From Actinomycetota bacterium (GTDB lineage: Bacteria > Actinomycetota > Acidimicrobiia > Acidimicrobiales > Ilumatobacteraceae): DNA of 64,000 nucleotides. The position numbers were made by a program, and so were the translations under genes. How positions within the stretch are numbered: position 1 is the first letter of the stretch; each line of letters begins with the position of its first letter. The notes under the pieces were generated by a model that saw only the letters and a program-made list of their open reading frames with translations, ran no database searches and was not told the DNA's origin. Below are positions 37,918 to 44,664 of this stretch, piece by piece. The stretch is from the NCBI GenBank assembly GCA_016700055.1, contig CP064997.1:1302001-1366000 (forward strand), written 5' to 3'.

Positions 37918-38295
37918 TCACTTCAGCTCGACGGAGGCTCCGGCCTCTTCCAGCTTGGCCTTCGCCTTGTCGGCGTCGTCCTTGTTCGCCTTTTCGAGCA
38001 CCGGCTTCGGCGCGGCGTCGACGAGGTCCTTCGCCTCCTTCAGACCGAGGCCGGTGAGCTCACGCACCACCTTGATGACCTGGATCTTCTGGGCACCTGC
38101 ACCGGTGAGGACGACGTCGAACTCGTCCTTTTCCTCCTCGGCGGGCGCAGCAGCAGCCGGACCCGCTCCGGCGGCGGCGACGGCGACGGGGGCCGCCGCG
38201 GTCACGCCGAACTTCTCTTCGAACGCGTCGAGGAGCTCCTTCAGCTCGATCACGGTCATGTTGGAGATCGCATCGAGGATGTCTTCTTTGCCCAT
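37918..38295 (-). CDS. rplL: 50S ribosomal protein L7/L12
   Basis: A 125-residue stalk protein that recruits translation GTPases. It has the N-terminal dimerisation helix (I-L-D-A-I-S-N-M-T-V-I-E-L-K-E-L), an Ala/Pro hinge (about 40-54) and the C-terminal domain with K-I-Q-V-I-K-V-V-R-E and G-L-G-L-K-E-A-K-D-L-V-D. It follows rplJ by 71 bases. Confidence 0.98.
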   Translation of the reverse strand: MGKEDILDAISNMTVIELKELLDAFEEKFGVTAAAPVAVAAAGAGPAAAAPAEEEKDEFDVVLTGAGAQKIQVIKVVRELTGLGLKEAKDLVDAAPKPVLEKANKDDADKAKAKLEEAGASVELK

Positions 38296-38366
38296 TTCTC
38301 AGTTCTCTTTCTGTGTCACAAACGAATCGGTTGCGGTGACGGCCTGGGGCCGCCGTTCGTGGCGGC

Positions 38367-38918
38367 TCAGGCCGCCGCTTCTGTGTCGACCTTGTCGATG
38401 AGGGCCTTCAGGCCGTATGCGAAGCTGCGCGGCAGCGCCTGCAACAAGCCGGCGGTCTTCACCAGCGGAGCCTGGAACGCACCGGCGATCTGGGCCAGCA
38501 GCACGTCTCGCGACGGCAGGTCGGCCAGCGCCTCGACGTCGGCCGCGCTCAACGTGGCGCCGCCCAGCGCACCGCCGCGCAGCACCAGATGCGGGTTCGT
38601 CTTCGCGTAGTCGCGCAGAGCCTTCGCCGATGGAGCGGCGTCGCCGCTCACGAACGTGAGCGCCGTCGGGCCGACCAGCAGCTCGACGAGGCCTTCGACG
38701 TTGCCGGCCTGCTCGGCCGCTCGGCGGGCCAGGGTGTTCTTGTACACCTTGTGCTCGCCGCCGGTCTCGCGCAGCTGGCGGCGCAGCCCGGCCAGGGCCT
38801 TCACCGACATGCCGCGGTACTCACTCACGAACACGGCGTCTGCCGCGTCGAGCTTGGCCGCGATCTCGTCGACGACTGCCACCTTCTCGGGCCGCGGGTT
38901 TGCGGTCTTGGTGGTCAT
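38367..38918 (-). CDS. rplJ: 50S ribosomal protein L10
   Basis: A 183-residue protein that anchors L7/L12 on the ribosome and represses its own operon by binding the leader. E-K-V-A-V-V-D-E-I-A-A-K-L, the Y-R-G-M-S-V-K-A-L-A-x-L-R-R-Q-L-R segment, and the C-terminal L12-binding helix are visible. It is preceded by a leader of about 200 bases. Confidence 0.97.
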   Translation of the reverse strand: MTTKTANPRPEKVAVVDEIAAKLDAADAVFVSEYRGMSVKALAGLRRQLRETGGEHKVYKNTLARRAAEQAGNVEGLVELLVGPTALTFVSGDAAPSAKALRDYAKTNPHLVLRGGALGGATLSAADVEALADLPSRDVLLAQIAGAFQAPLVKTAGLLQALPRSFAYGLKALIDKVDTEAAA

Positions 38919-39128
38919 CTCGTGTCACACCTCCTCTCGTATCGCTCGGGGCGCTCGCATTTCGCGAACGCCTCCGGTCAGCGACGAGGGCGAGGTCGTT
39001 GTCGACCCGAGCCTTCGGTGTGACGATCGAGGTGTCCGCCTCGGCTGGTGGGAGAACCCATTGTCCACTCGGGAGTGGGCCAGCGGTCTTCGGCGAGCAA
39101 CCGGTTCGGTTGTAGGGACGAAAGCGTA
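38919..39128 (-). promoter_or_regulatory. L10 leader and possible -10 box
   Basis: The 245-base rplA-rplJ gap holds the L10/L12 leader. The minus strand shows GCCGAAGACCGCTGG near 39080-39095, resembling the conserved L10-binding segment of actinobacterial leaders, beside CCACTC-CC-GAGTGG and other short stems. TACGCT (39123-39128) may be the -10 box. Binding of L10 here would couple L10/L12 synthesis to ribosome demand. Confidence 0.6.
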
Positions 39129-39163
39129 GCGGTGCTCGGCGCCCGAGCGGCCACGCAGCGGGC

Positions 39164-39862
39164 TCAGGCGGACTCGGGACGCAGCCGGGTGGGGTCGACC
39201 TTCACGCCGGGGCCCATCGTGGACGACAGCGAGATCTTCTTCATGTAGCGGCCCTTGGAGGACGCGGGCTTCGCTCGCTGGAGCTCGTCGATCACCGCGC
39301 GGAAGTTGGTCTCGAGCGCGGCGACGTCGAAGCTGACCTTGCCGAGAGGCACGTGCACGTTGCCGTAGCGGTCGGTGCGGTACTCCACCTTGCCGCCCTT
39401 GAACTCGGACACTGCTCGCCCGACGTCGTTGGTGACGGTGCCGGTCTTCGGGTTGGGCATCAGGCCGCGGGGGCCGAGCACGCGCCCGAGCCGCCCGACG
39501 AGGGGCATCAGGTCGGGCGTGGCGATGGCCACGTCGAACGCGAAGTTGCCCTTCTCGATCTCGGCGGCGAGGTCGTCGGCGCCGACGACGTCGGCACCGG
39601 CCGAGCGGGCCTCTTCGGCCGCCTCGCCCGCGGCGAACACCGCGACGCGCACGTCCTTGCCGGTGCCCGAGGGCAGCGCGACCGTGCCGCGCACCATCTG
39701 GTCGGCCTTGCGCGGGTCGACGCCGAGGCGCACGGCGATCTCGACGGTCTCGTCGAACTTGGCCGGGGCCAGCGACTTGACGAGGCCGAGGGCCTCGGTC
39801 GGGGTGAACTGCTCGTCGCGGTCGAATCGCTTCAGCGCTTCGGCGAACTTCTTGCCGGACAT
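39164..39862 (-). CDS. rplA: 50S ribosomal protein L1
   Basis: A 232-residue protein of the L1 stalk that controls E-site tRNA release. F-D-E-T-V-E-I-A-V-R-L-G-V-D-P-R-K-A-D-Q and L-G-P-R-G-L-M-P-N-P-K-T-G-T-V are diagnostic. It follows rplK after 120 bases; that gap has GC-rich inverted segments but no motif I can name. Confidence 0.98.
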   Translation of the reverse strand: MSGKKFAEALKRFDRDEQFTPTEALGLVKSLAPAKFDETVEIAVRLGVDPRKADQMVRGTVALPSGTGKDVRVAVFAAGEAAEEARSAGADVVGADDLAAEIEKGNFAFDVAIATPDLMPLVGRLGRVLGPRGLMPNPKTGTVTNDVGRAVSEFKGGKVEYRTDRYGNVHVPLGKVSFDVAALETNFRAVIDELQRAKPASSKGRYMKKISLSSTMGPGVKVDPTRLRPESA

Positions 39863-39982
39863 CTGGTGTCTCCCTCTCCGGGTGCTGCCTTCACAGCTCT
39901 ACCCGGTGTAGTGCCGGCCGGGCGAGGTCGTCCCGGTCCAGGCGTTGGATTCTTGTGTGGTCTACAAGTGGGGGCGCCGGCG

Positions 39983-40411
39983 TCAGCCGGCGATGGTCAA
40001 CCCCATCGAGCGGGCGGTGCCGCGCACCTGTTCCTTCGCGGCCTCCAGGTCGTACGCGTTCAGGTCGGGCATCTTCGTCTTGGCCACGTCTTCGATGTCG
40101 GCCTCGGTGACCGAGCCGGCCACAGCCTTGCCCGGGGTGCTCGACGCCTTCTCCAGCCCCGCCTTCTGGCGCAGCAGCACCGGCGTCGGCGGGGTCTTCA
40201 AGATGAAGCTGAACGAGCGATCCTCGAACACGGTGATCTCGACCGGGATGATCGTGCCCACCTGGGACTCGGTGGCCGCGTTGTACTGCTTCACGAAGTC
40301 CATGATCGCGACACCATGGGGACCTAGCGCGGTGCCGACCGGCGGGGCAGGCGATGCCTTGCCGGCGGGGATCTGGATCTTGACGATCGCAGCGACCTTC
40401 TTCTTGGCCAT
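39983..40411 (-). CDS. rplK: 50S ribosomal protein L11
   Basis: A 142-residue protein of the GTPase centre. It has I-K-I-Q-I-P-A-G-K-A-S-P-A-P-P-V-G-T-A-L-G-P-H-G, the F-I-L-K-T-P-P-T-P-V-L-L segment (thiostrepton region), and the C-terminal G-T-A-R-S-M-G-L. It lies 48 bases after nusG. Confidence 0.98.
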   Translation of the reverse strand: MAKKKVAAIVKIQIPAGKASPAPPVGTALGPHGVAIMDFVKQYNAATESQVGTIIPVEITVFEDRSFSFILKTPPTPVLLRQKAGLEKASSTPGKAVAGSVTEADIEDVAKTKMPDLNAYDLEAAKEQVRGTARSMGLTIAG

Positions 40412-40459
40412 CGGGAGTTCCTTCTATCGGGGCTGTCTAGGGCTTAGGGGGGCGACGGG

Positions 40460-41263
40460 TCAGAGCTTCGCGACCTGGCTGAAGTCCATCTCGACCAGCG
40501 TCTCGCGGCCGAAGATGTTGACCAGCACCTTCAGCTTCATGTGATCGGCGTTGATCTCGGCGATCTGGCCGGAGAAGTCCGCGAACGGACCCTCCCTCAC
40601 GCGCACGGTCTCGCCCTCTTCGTACTCGAGCTTGGGCTTGCGCCGCGCCTGCACTTCTTCGCCGTCGCCCTTCGCGGACAAGAACGTCTCCACGTCGCGC
40701 CGGCTGAGGGCGGTCGGGCGTTGGCCCTTCTGGCTCTGGCCGACGAAGCCGGTCACGCCGGGCGTGTTGCGGATGCAGTACCAGCTCTCGTCGTCCATCA
40801 TGCAGCGCACGAGGAGGTAGCCGGGGAACACCTTCTTCTGCACCACCTGCTTGCGCCCGCCCTTGAACTCGACGACGTCTTCCATCGGGATGACGACCTC
40901 GAAGATCTTGTCTTCCATGTTCATGGACTGGATGCGCGCACCGAGGTTGGCGGTGACCTTCTTCTCGTAGCCGGACTGGGTGTGCACGACGTACCACATG
41001 CCGGGCCGGGTCCAGGGCTGGTCGACCTCGGGAGCCCCGTCGTCGGCGGCTCCCTCCTCGTCGAGGAGGCCGTCTGCCGCGTCGTCGTCGAGCGAGACGA
41101 TCTCCACGACATCTGCCAGCTCGGCCTCGGTCGTGTCGTCGGCGTCCGTCACCTGGTCCGATGAGGTCGAGGAGGTCGTGTCTTCGGCGGTCGTGTCTTC
41201 GAGGGTCGTGTCTTCGACCGCTTCGGGGGGAGAGTCCAGCTCTTCGCTCATCGCGTCGCTCAT
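40460..41263 (-). CDS. nusG: transcription factor NusG with acidic N-terminal tail
   Basis: A 267-residue NusG. The NGN domain begins at M-W-Y-V-V-H-T (about residue 89) and includes F-P-G-Y-L-L-V, G-V-T-G-F-V-G and the KOW segment R-V-R-E-G-P-F-A-D-F. The first ~85 residues are an acidic Asp/Glu/Thr-rich extension with T-T-x-E-D-T-T repeats. The ATG shares one base with the secE stop, which fixes the start. Confidence 0.97.
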   Translation of the reverse strand: MSDAMSEELDSPPEAVEDTTLEDTTAEDTTSSTSSDQVTDADDTTEAELADVVEIVSLDDDAADGLLDEEGAADDGAPEVDQPWTRPGMWYVVHTQSGYEKKVTANLGARIQSMNMEDKIFEVVIPMEDVVEFKGGRKQVVQKKVFPGYLLVRCMMDDESWYCIRNTPGVTGFVGQSQKGQRPTALSRRDVETFLSAKGDGEEVQARRKPKLEYEEGETVRVREGPFADFSGQIAEINADHMKLKVLVNIFGRETLVEMDFSQVAKL

Positions 41264-41559
41264 CACGTTTCGTACAGCCAGTCGGTGACGAACGCGAACA
41301 AGGTGTCGAGCACGCCGATGTAGGCGGTGAGCAACACGACGGTGATGAGGACCACGATCGAGTAGCGGCGAACCTCGGGCCACTTCGGCCAGGCGACCTT
41401 GCGCAGCTCGTCGCGGACCTCGCTCAGGTACTGGCGGATCCCGACGCGCTCCTTGCGCGCCTGGGGCACGGGGCGCTGGCGCGCCGGGTTCCCCTGGTCG
41501 TCCAGGGCACCCATGCGCTTCAGGTGGCGCTTCTGCTCCCGATTCAGGTCCATCGACAT
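41263..41559 (-). CDS. secE: preprotein translocase subunit SecE
   Basis: A 98-residue protein with one C-terminal membrane segment (about 65-90) that clamps SecY. The cytoplasmic amphipathic helix Y-L-S-E-V-R-D-E-L-R-K-V-A-W-P-K-W-P-E-V is the family signature. Starts at 41571 (GTG), 41559 and 41553 (ATG) are possible; 41559 is used because of GTGAG upstream. The gene begins only 27 bases after tRNA-Trp, so its mRNA is probably released by tRNA processing. Confidence 0.95.
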   Translation of the reverse strand: MSMDLNREQKRHLKRMGALDDQGNPARQRPVPQARKERVGIRQYLSEVRDELRKVAWPKWPEVRRYSIVVLITVVLLTAYIGVLDTLFAFVTDWLYET

Positions 41560-41585
41560 GACGATGCTCACTTTGGTGCGTTGGG

Positions 41586-41658
41586 CAGGGCAGGAGGGAT
41601 TCGAACCCCCGACCGTCGGTTTTGGAGACCGATGCTCTACCAGCTGAGCTACTGCCCT
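41586..41658 (-). tRNA. tRNA-Trp (CCA)
   Basis: The minus strand folds into a full cloverleaf: acceptor AGGGCAG / CTGCCCT, anticodon loop CTCCAAA with anticodon CCA, T-loop TTCGAAT. The discriminator is G and the CCA end is not encoded. It lies between rpmG and secE, the usual place for a Trp tRNA. Confidence 0.97.
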
Positions 41659-41707
41659 CGGTGGGGAAGGTGCCAGGGTACCAGCACCGCCTCCCGCCCG
41701 GTCGGCG

Positions 41708-41872
41708 CTAGCGGGTCTCCTTGTGGACCGTGTGGCGCCGGTCGTGGCTGCAGTACTTCTTCATCTCCAGGCGCTCACGGTCGTTGACCTTGGACTTGAT
41801 CGTGATGTAGTTGCGCCGCTTGCACTCGGTGCACTCGAGGGTGATCTTCACCCGCTTGTCGTTCTTCGGCAT
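41708..41872 (-). CDS. rpmG: 50S ribosomal protein L33 with incomplete zinc ribbon
   Basis: A 54-residue L33 beginning M-P-K-N-D-K-R-V-K-I-T-L-E-C-T-E-C. Cys14 and Cys17 form the first zinc pair. The second pair is broken: Cys41 is present, but its partner position 44 is Asp (Y-C-S-H-D). It ends H-T-V-H-K-E-T-R. The gene is between tuf copy 2 and tRNA-Trp, 16 bases after tuf. Confidence 0.93.
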   Translation of the reverse strand: MPKNDKRVKITLECTECKRRNYITIKSKVNDRERLEMKKYCSHDRRHTVHKETR

Positions 41873-41888
41873 CTCTAGGCCCTCCGGC

Positions 41889-43073
41889 TCACTTCAGGAT
41901 CTTGACGACGCGGCCGGCGCCGACGGTGCGCCCACCTTCGCGGATCGCGAACCGTAGGCCCTCGTCCATCGCGATCGGCTTGCCCAACTCGACGGTCATC
42001 GCGACGTTGTCGCCCGGCATCACCATCTCCGTACCCGACGGCAACTCGATCGTGCCCGTCACATCGGTCGTACGGAAGAAGAACTGCGGCCGGTAGTTGT
42101 TGAAGAACGGCTTATGACGGCCACCCTCCTCCTTCGTCAACACATACACCTGACCCTCAAAATTCGTATGCGGCGTGATACTCCCCGGCTTACACAACAC
42201 CTGCCCACGCTCAACATCTTCCTTCTTCGTGCCCCGCAACAACGCACCGATGTTGTCCCCCGCCTGACCCTCATCCAACAACTTCCGGAACATCTCCACA
42301 CCAGTACACGTCGTCTTCTGCGTATCACGCAACCCGACGATCTCCACCTCGTCACCGGTATGCACCACACCCTGCTCAACCTTGCCCGTCACCACCGTCC
42401 CCCGACCCGTGATCGTGAACACATCCTCGATCGGCATCAAGAACGGCTTATCCAGATCACGCTGCGGCAGAGGCACAAAATTGTCACACGCCTCCATCAA
42501 CTCCAACACCTTCTCCTGCCAGGCCGCGTCACCCTCCAACGCCTTCAACGCCGACACCCGCACCACAGGAGCATCATCACCAGGGAACTCGTACTCGTTC
42601 AACAACTCCCGCACCTCGAGCTCGACAAGCTCCAACAACTCCTCGTCGTCGACCATGTCAGCCTTGTTCAACGCCACCACGATGTACGGCACCCCCACCT
42701 GACGCGCCAACAACACATGCTCACGCGTCTGCGGCATTGGACCATCCGTCGCCGCGACCACCAAGATCGCCCCATCAACCTGCGCCGCACCAGTGATCAT
42801 GTTCTTGATGTAATCCGCATGACCCGGCATATCCACATGCGCATAATGCCGATTCTCCGTCTCATACTCGATATGAGCAATCGAGATCGTAATACCCCGC
42901 GCCTTCTCCTCCGGAGCCTTATCAATCGAATCAAACGGCGTATACTCCGCCAACCCACGCTCCGACAACGTCTTAGAAATCGCCGCCGTCAACGTCGTCT
43001 TACCATGGTCAATATGACCCATCGTCCCAATATTCACATGCGGCTTCGTACGCTCGAACTTCGCCTTGCTCAT
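41889..43073 (-). CDS. tuf: elongation factor Tu, copy 2
   Basis: The second EF-Tu gene, encoding the same 394 residues as copy 1 with all GTPase motifs. It differs by about six silent bases seen by eye (for example near 42126, 42169, 42523, 42619, 42738 and 42940). It has the same unusual GAT/CAT/GGT/TTG-rich codon choice with a normal 3' end. The ATG at 43073 has AAGGAG 11 bases upstream. It is cotranscribed with tRNA-Thr and tRNA-Met upstream and rpmG, tRNA-Trp and secE downstream. Confidence 0.98.
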   Translation of the reverse strand: MSKAKFERTKPHVNIGTMGHIDHGKTTLTAAISKTLSERGLAEYTPFDSIDKAPEEKARGITISIAHIEYETENRHYAHVDMPGHADYIKNMITGAAQVDGAILVVAATDGPMPQTREHVLLARQVGVPYIVVALNKADMVDDEELLELVELEVRELLNEYEFPGDDAPVVRVSALKALEGDAAWQEKVLELMEACDNFVPLPQRDLDKPFLMPIEDVFTITGRGTVVTGKVEQGVVHTGDEVEIVGLRDTQKTTCTGVEMFRKLLDEGQAGDNIGALLRGTKKEDVERGQVLCKPGSITPHTNFEGQVYVLTKEEGGRHKPFFNNYRPQFFFRTTDVTGTIELPSGTEMVMPGDNVAMTVELGKPIAMDEGLRFAIREGGRTVGAGRVVKILK

Positions 43074-43142
43074 GGCGAGCACTTCTCCTTTGTGCTGGAT
43101 AAAGGTGGGGTCTGGAGGAGATCTTGTGGATTGTCACTGCTG

Positions 43143-43216
43143 TAGCGGCGATCGGGATCGAACCGATGACCTTCCGATTATGAGCCGGATGCTCTGACCA
43201 ACTGAGCTACGCCGCC
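43143..43216 (-). tRNA. tRNA-Met (CAT), elongator type
   Basis: Minus-strand cloverleaf with acceptor GGCGGCG / CGCCGCT, anticodon loop CTCATAA and anticodon CAT, T-loop TTCGATC and discriminator A. The first pair is G-T. The C-T mismatch at position 1 typical of initiators is absent, so elongator Met is favoured; a tRNA-Ile with modified CAT cannot be fully ruled out. CCA is not encoded. Confidence 0.9.
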
Positions 43217-43226
43217 CGGGGGTCGG

Positions 43227-43299
43227 AGCCCTCTGTGGGAATCGAACCCACGACACCAGCCTTACCATGGCTGTGCTCTGCCGACTGAGCTAAGAGGGC
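43227..43299 (-). tRNA. tRNA-Thr (GGT)
   Basis: Minus-strand cloverleaf with acceptor GCCCTCT / AGAGGGC, anticodon loop ATGGTAA (anticodon GGT), T-loop TTCGATT and discriminator T. It is 10 bases upstream of tRNA-Met and heads the tuf copy 2 transcript. Confidence 0.96.
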
Positions 43300-43333
43300 G
43301 TCAGTGCGCGGCAAAGCCGCGAACCGGCTGTCG

Positions 43334-43339
43334 AGCATA
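43334..43339 (-). promoter_or_regulatory. possible -10 box before tRNA-Thr
   Basis: TATGCT on the minus strand lies 34 bases upstream of the tRNA-Thr 5' end. No good -35 box is visible. It would drive tRNA-Thr, tRNA-Met, tuf and following genes. Confidence 0.35.
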
Positions 43340-43407
43340 GCGCCCACGGTGCCGGTCGCACCACGTCGAGAGCCATCACTAGCCCGCTCGCGGCGCTGGT
43401 GCGCGGA

Positions 43408-43413
43408 TACCCT
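43408..43413 (+). promoter_or_regulatory. -10 box of the GNAT gene, leaderless start
   Basis: TACCCT ends 9 bases before the GTG at 43423, so transcription would start at or very near the start codon. There is no ribosome binding site. The same hexamer in the same position is found before yajQ. Confidence 0.4.
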
Positions 43414-43422
43414 CTCGTGCTC

Positions 43423-43962
43423 GTGACCACCTCGCCGGCGCCCGTGTCGTTGCGGCTCGCCTCGCTCGACGACGCCGAGTCGATCCGGGCCATCTACAAC
43501 CACGAGGTCGAGCACACCGTGGCCACCATGGACCTCGTGCCGCGCACGCTCGACGACCAGCGGGCGTGGCTCGCCGAGCGCGCCGGCGCGTTCGGCGCGC
43601 TCGTCGCGGTCGGGCGACCGGGCACGGATTTCGAAGGAGAGGTCGTCGGCTTCGGAGCGCTCTCTTCGTTCAAGGAGCGCCCGGCCTACCGCACGACGGT
43701 GGAGGACTCCGTCTACGTCCGGCGCGACGTCAACGGGACCGGCATCGGGTCGATGCTGCTCGAGTCGCTGCTCGACCTCGCCACGAACGCCGGCTTCCAC
43801 AGCGTCATCGCCCGCATCGAAGCCGGTGGGCAGGCGTCGCTCGCGCTGCACGCGCGCTGCGGGTTCGAGCTCGTCGGGGTGGAGCGCGAGGTGGGCAGGA
43901 AGTTCAACCGCTGGCTCGACGTGGCGATCATGCAGTGCATGCTCGACCGCCGGCGGCAGTAG
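43423..43962 (+). CDS. GNAT-family N-acetyltransferase (Pat/MnaT-like)
   Basis: A 179-residue acetyl-CoA-dependent acetyltransferase. R-L-A-S-L-D-D-A-E-S-I-R-A-I-Y-N-H-E-V is typical of the phosphinothricin/amino-acid N-acetyltransferase group. The acetyl-CoA loop V-Y-V-R-R-D-V-N-G-T-G-I-G-S-M-L-L lies near residues 98-114. The substrate is unknown; small amines or methionine derivatives are usual for the group. It is on the plus strand between minus-strand tRNA genes. The GTG start at 43423 is chosen for the -10 box upstream; 43399 is an alternative. Confidence 0.85.
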   Translation: MTTSPAPVSLRLASLDDAESIRAIYNHEVEHTVATMDLVPRTLDDQRAWLAERAGAFGALVAVGRPGTDFEGEVVGFGALSSFKERPAYRTTVEDSVYVRRDVNGTGIGSMLLESLLDLATNAGFHSVIARIEAGGQASLALHARCGFELVGVEREVGRKFNRWLDVAIMQCMLDRRRQ

Positions 43963-43985
43963 CAGCCGGGGTCGAGTCGTGCACC

Positions 43986-44070
<85 letters not shown>

Positions 44071-44157
44071 ATGGCACGCCTGACGCGTGCGGGGAAGCAT
44101 CGTAGCCGCCTCCTCGACCGGGCCACCACTCGCTCGCGTTCACGGGCGGCGGACCGT

Positions 44158-44163
44158 TACCCT
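44158..44163 (+). promoter_or_regulatory. -10 box of yajQ, leaderless start
   Basis: TACCCT lies 8 bases before the yajQ ATG at 44172. There is no ribosome binding site between them, so the mRNA probably begins at the start codon. Confidence 0.4.
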
Positions 44164-44171
44164 TGCCCCCC

Positions 44172-44660
44172 ATGCCCAGCTTCGACGTCGTCTCCGAGGT
44201 CGACCGCCAAGAGGTCCGCAACGCGGTCGACCAGGCCCAGCGCGAGATCGCCACCAGGTTCGATTTCAAGAACACCGGCTCCTCGATCGAGCAGACAGAG
44301 CTCACCTTCACCCTGCGCACGGTCAGCGAAGACCGGCTCGTCGCGCTGCGCACGGTGTTCGAGGAGAAGCTGGTCAAGCGCGGCGTGTCGTTGAAGGGGC
44401 TCGAGTACGGCAAGGTGGAAGAGGCCACGCAGAACACCGTGCGCCAGGTGGCCACGATCCACGTCGGCATCTCTTCGGACAAGGCCCGCGAGATCAACAA
44501 GCTGGTCAAGGACCAGGGCCCGAAGGGGATCAGCAGCCAGACCCAGGGCGACGCGGTGCGGGTGCAGGGCAAGAAGCGCGACGACCTGCAATCCGTTATC
44601 CAACTGCTGAAGGGCGCCGACCTCGGGCTGGCCCTCCAGTTCCAGAACTTCCGGGACTGA
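44172..44660 (+). CDS. yajQ: YajQ-family nucleotide-binding protein
   Basis: A 162-residue member of the YajQ family, whose members bind nucleotides (c-di-GMP in some species). M-P-S-F-D-V-V-S-E-V-D, E-I-x-x-R-F-D-F-K-N-T, G-K-V-E-E-A-T-Q-N-T-V-R-Q, and the C-terminal R-V-x-G-K-K-R-D-D-L-Q-S-V-I-Q-L-L-K match the family throughout. The ATG at 44172 is preferred over an upstream TTG. It ends 4 bases from the convergent gene at 44665. Confidence 0.93.
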   Translation: MPSFDVVSEVDRQEVRNAVDQAQREIATRFDFKNTGSSIEQTELTFTLRTVSEDRLVALRTVFEEKLVKRGVSLKGLEYGKVEEATQNTVRQVATIHVGISSDKAREINKLVKDQGPKGISSQTQGDAVRVQGKKRDDLQSVIQLLKGADLGLALQFQNFRD

Positions 44661-44664
44661 CGCT

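Noticed and set aside
43143..43216. CAT-anticodon tRNA considered as initiator tRNA-Met
   Set aside because: Position 1-72 is a G-T pair, not the unpaired C-A/C-T type, and the anticodon stem lacks the three consecutive G-C pairs expected of an initiator.
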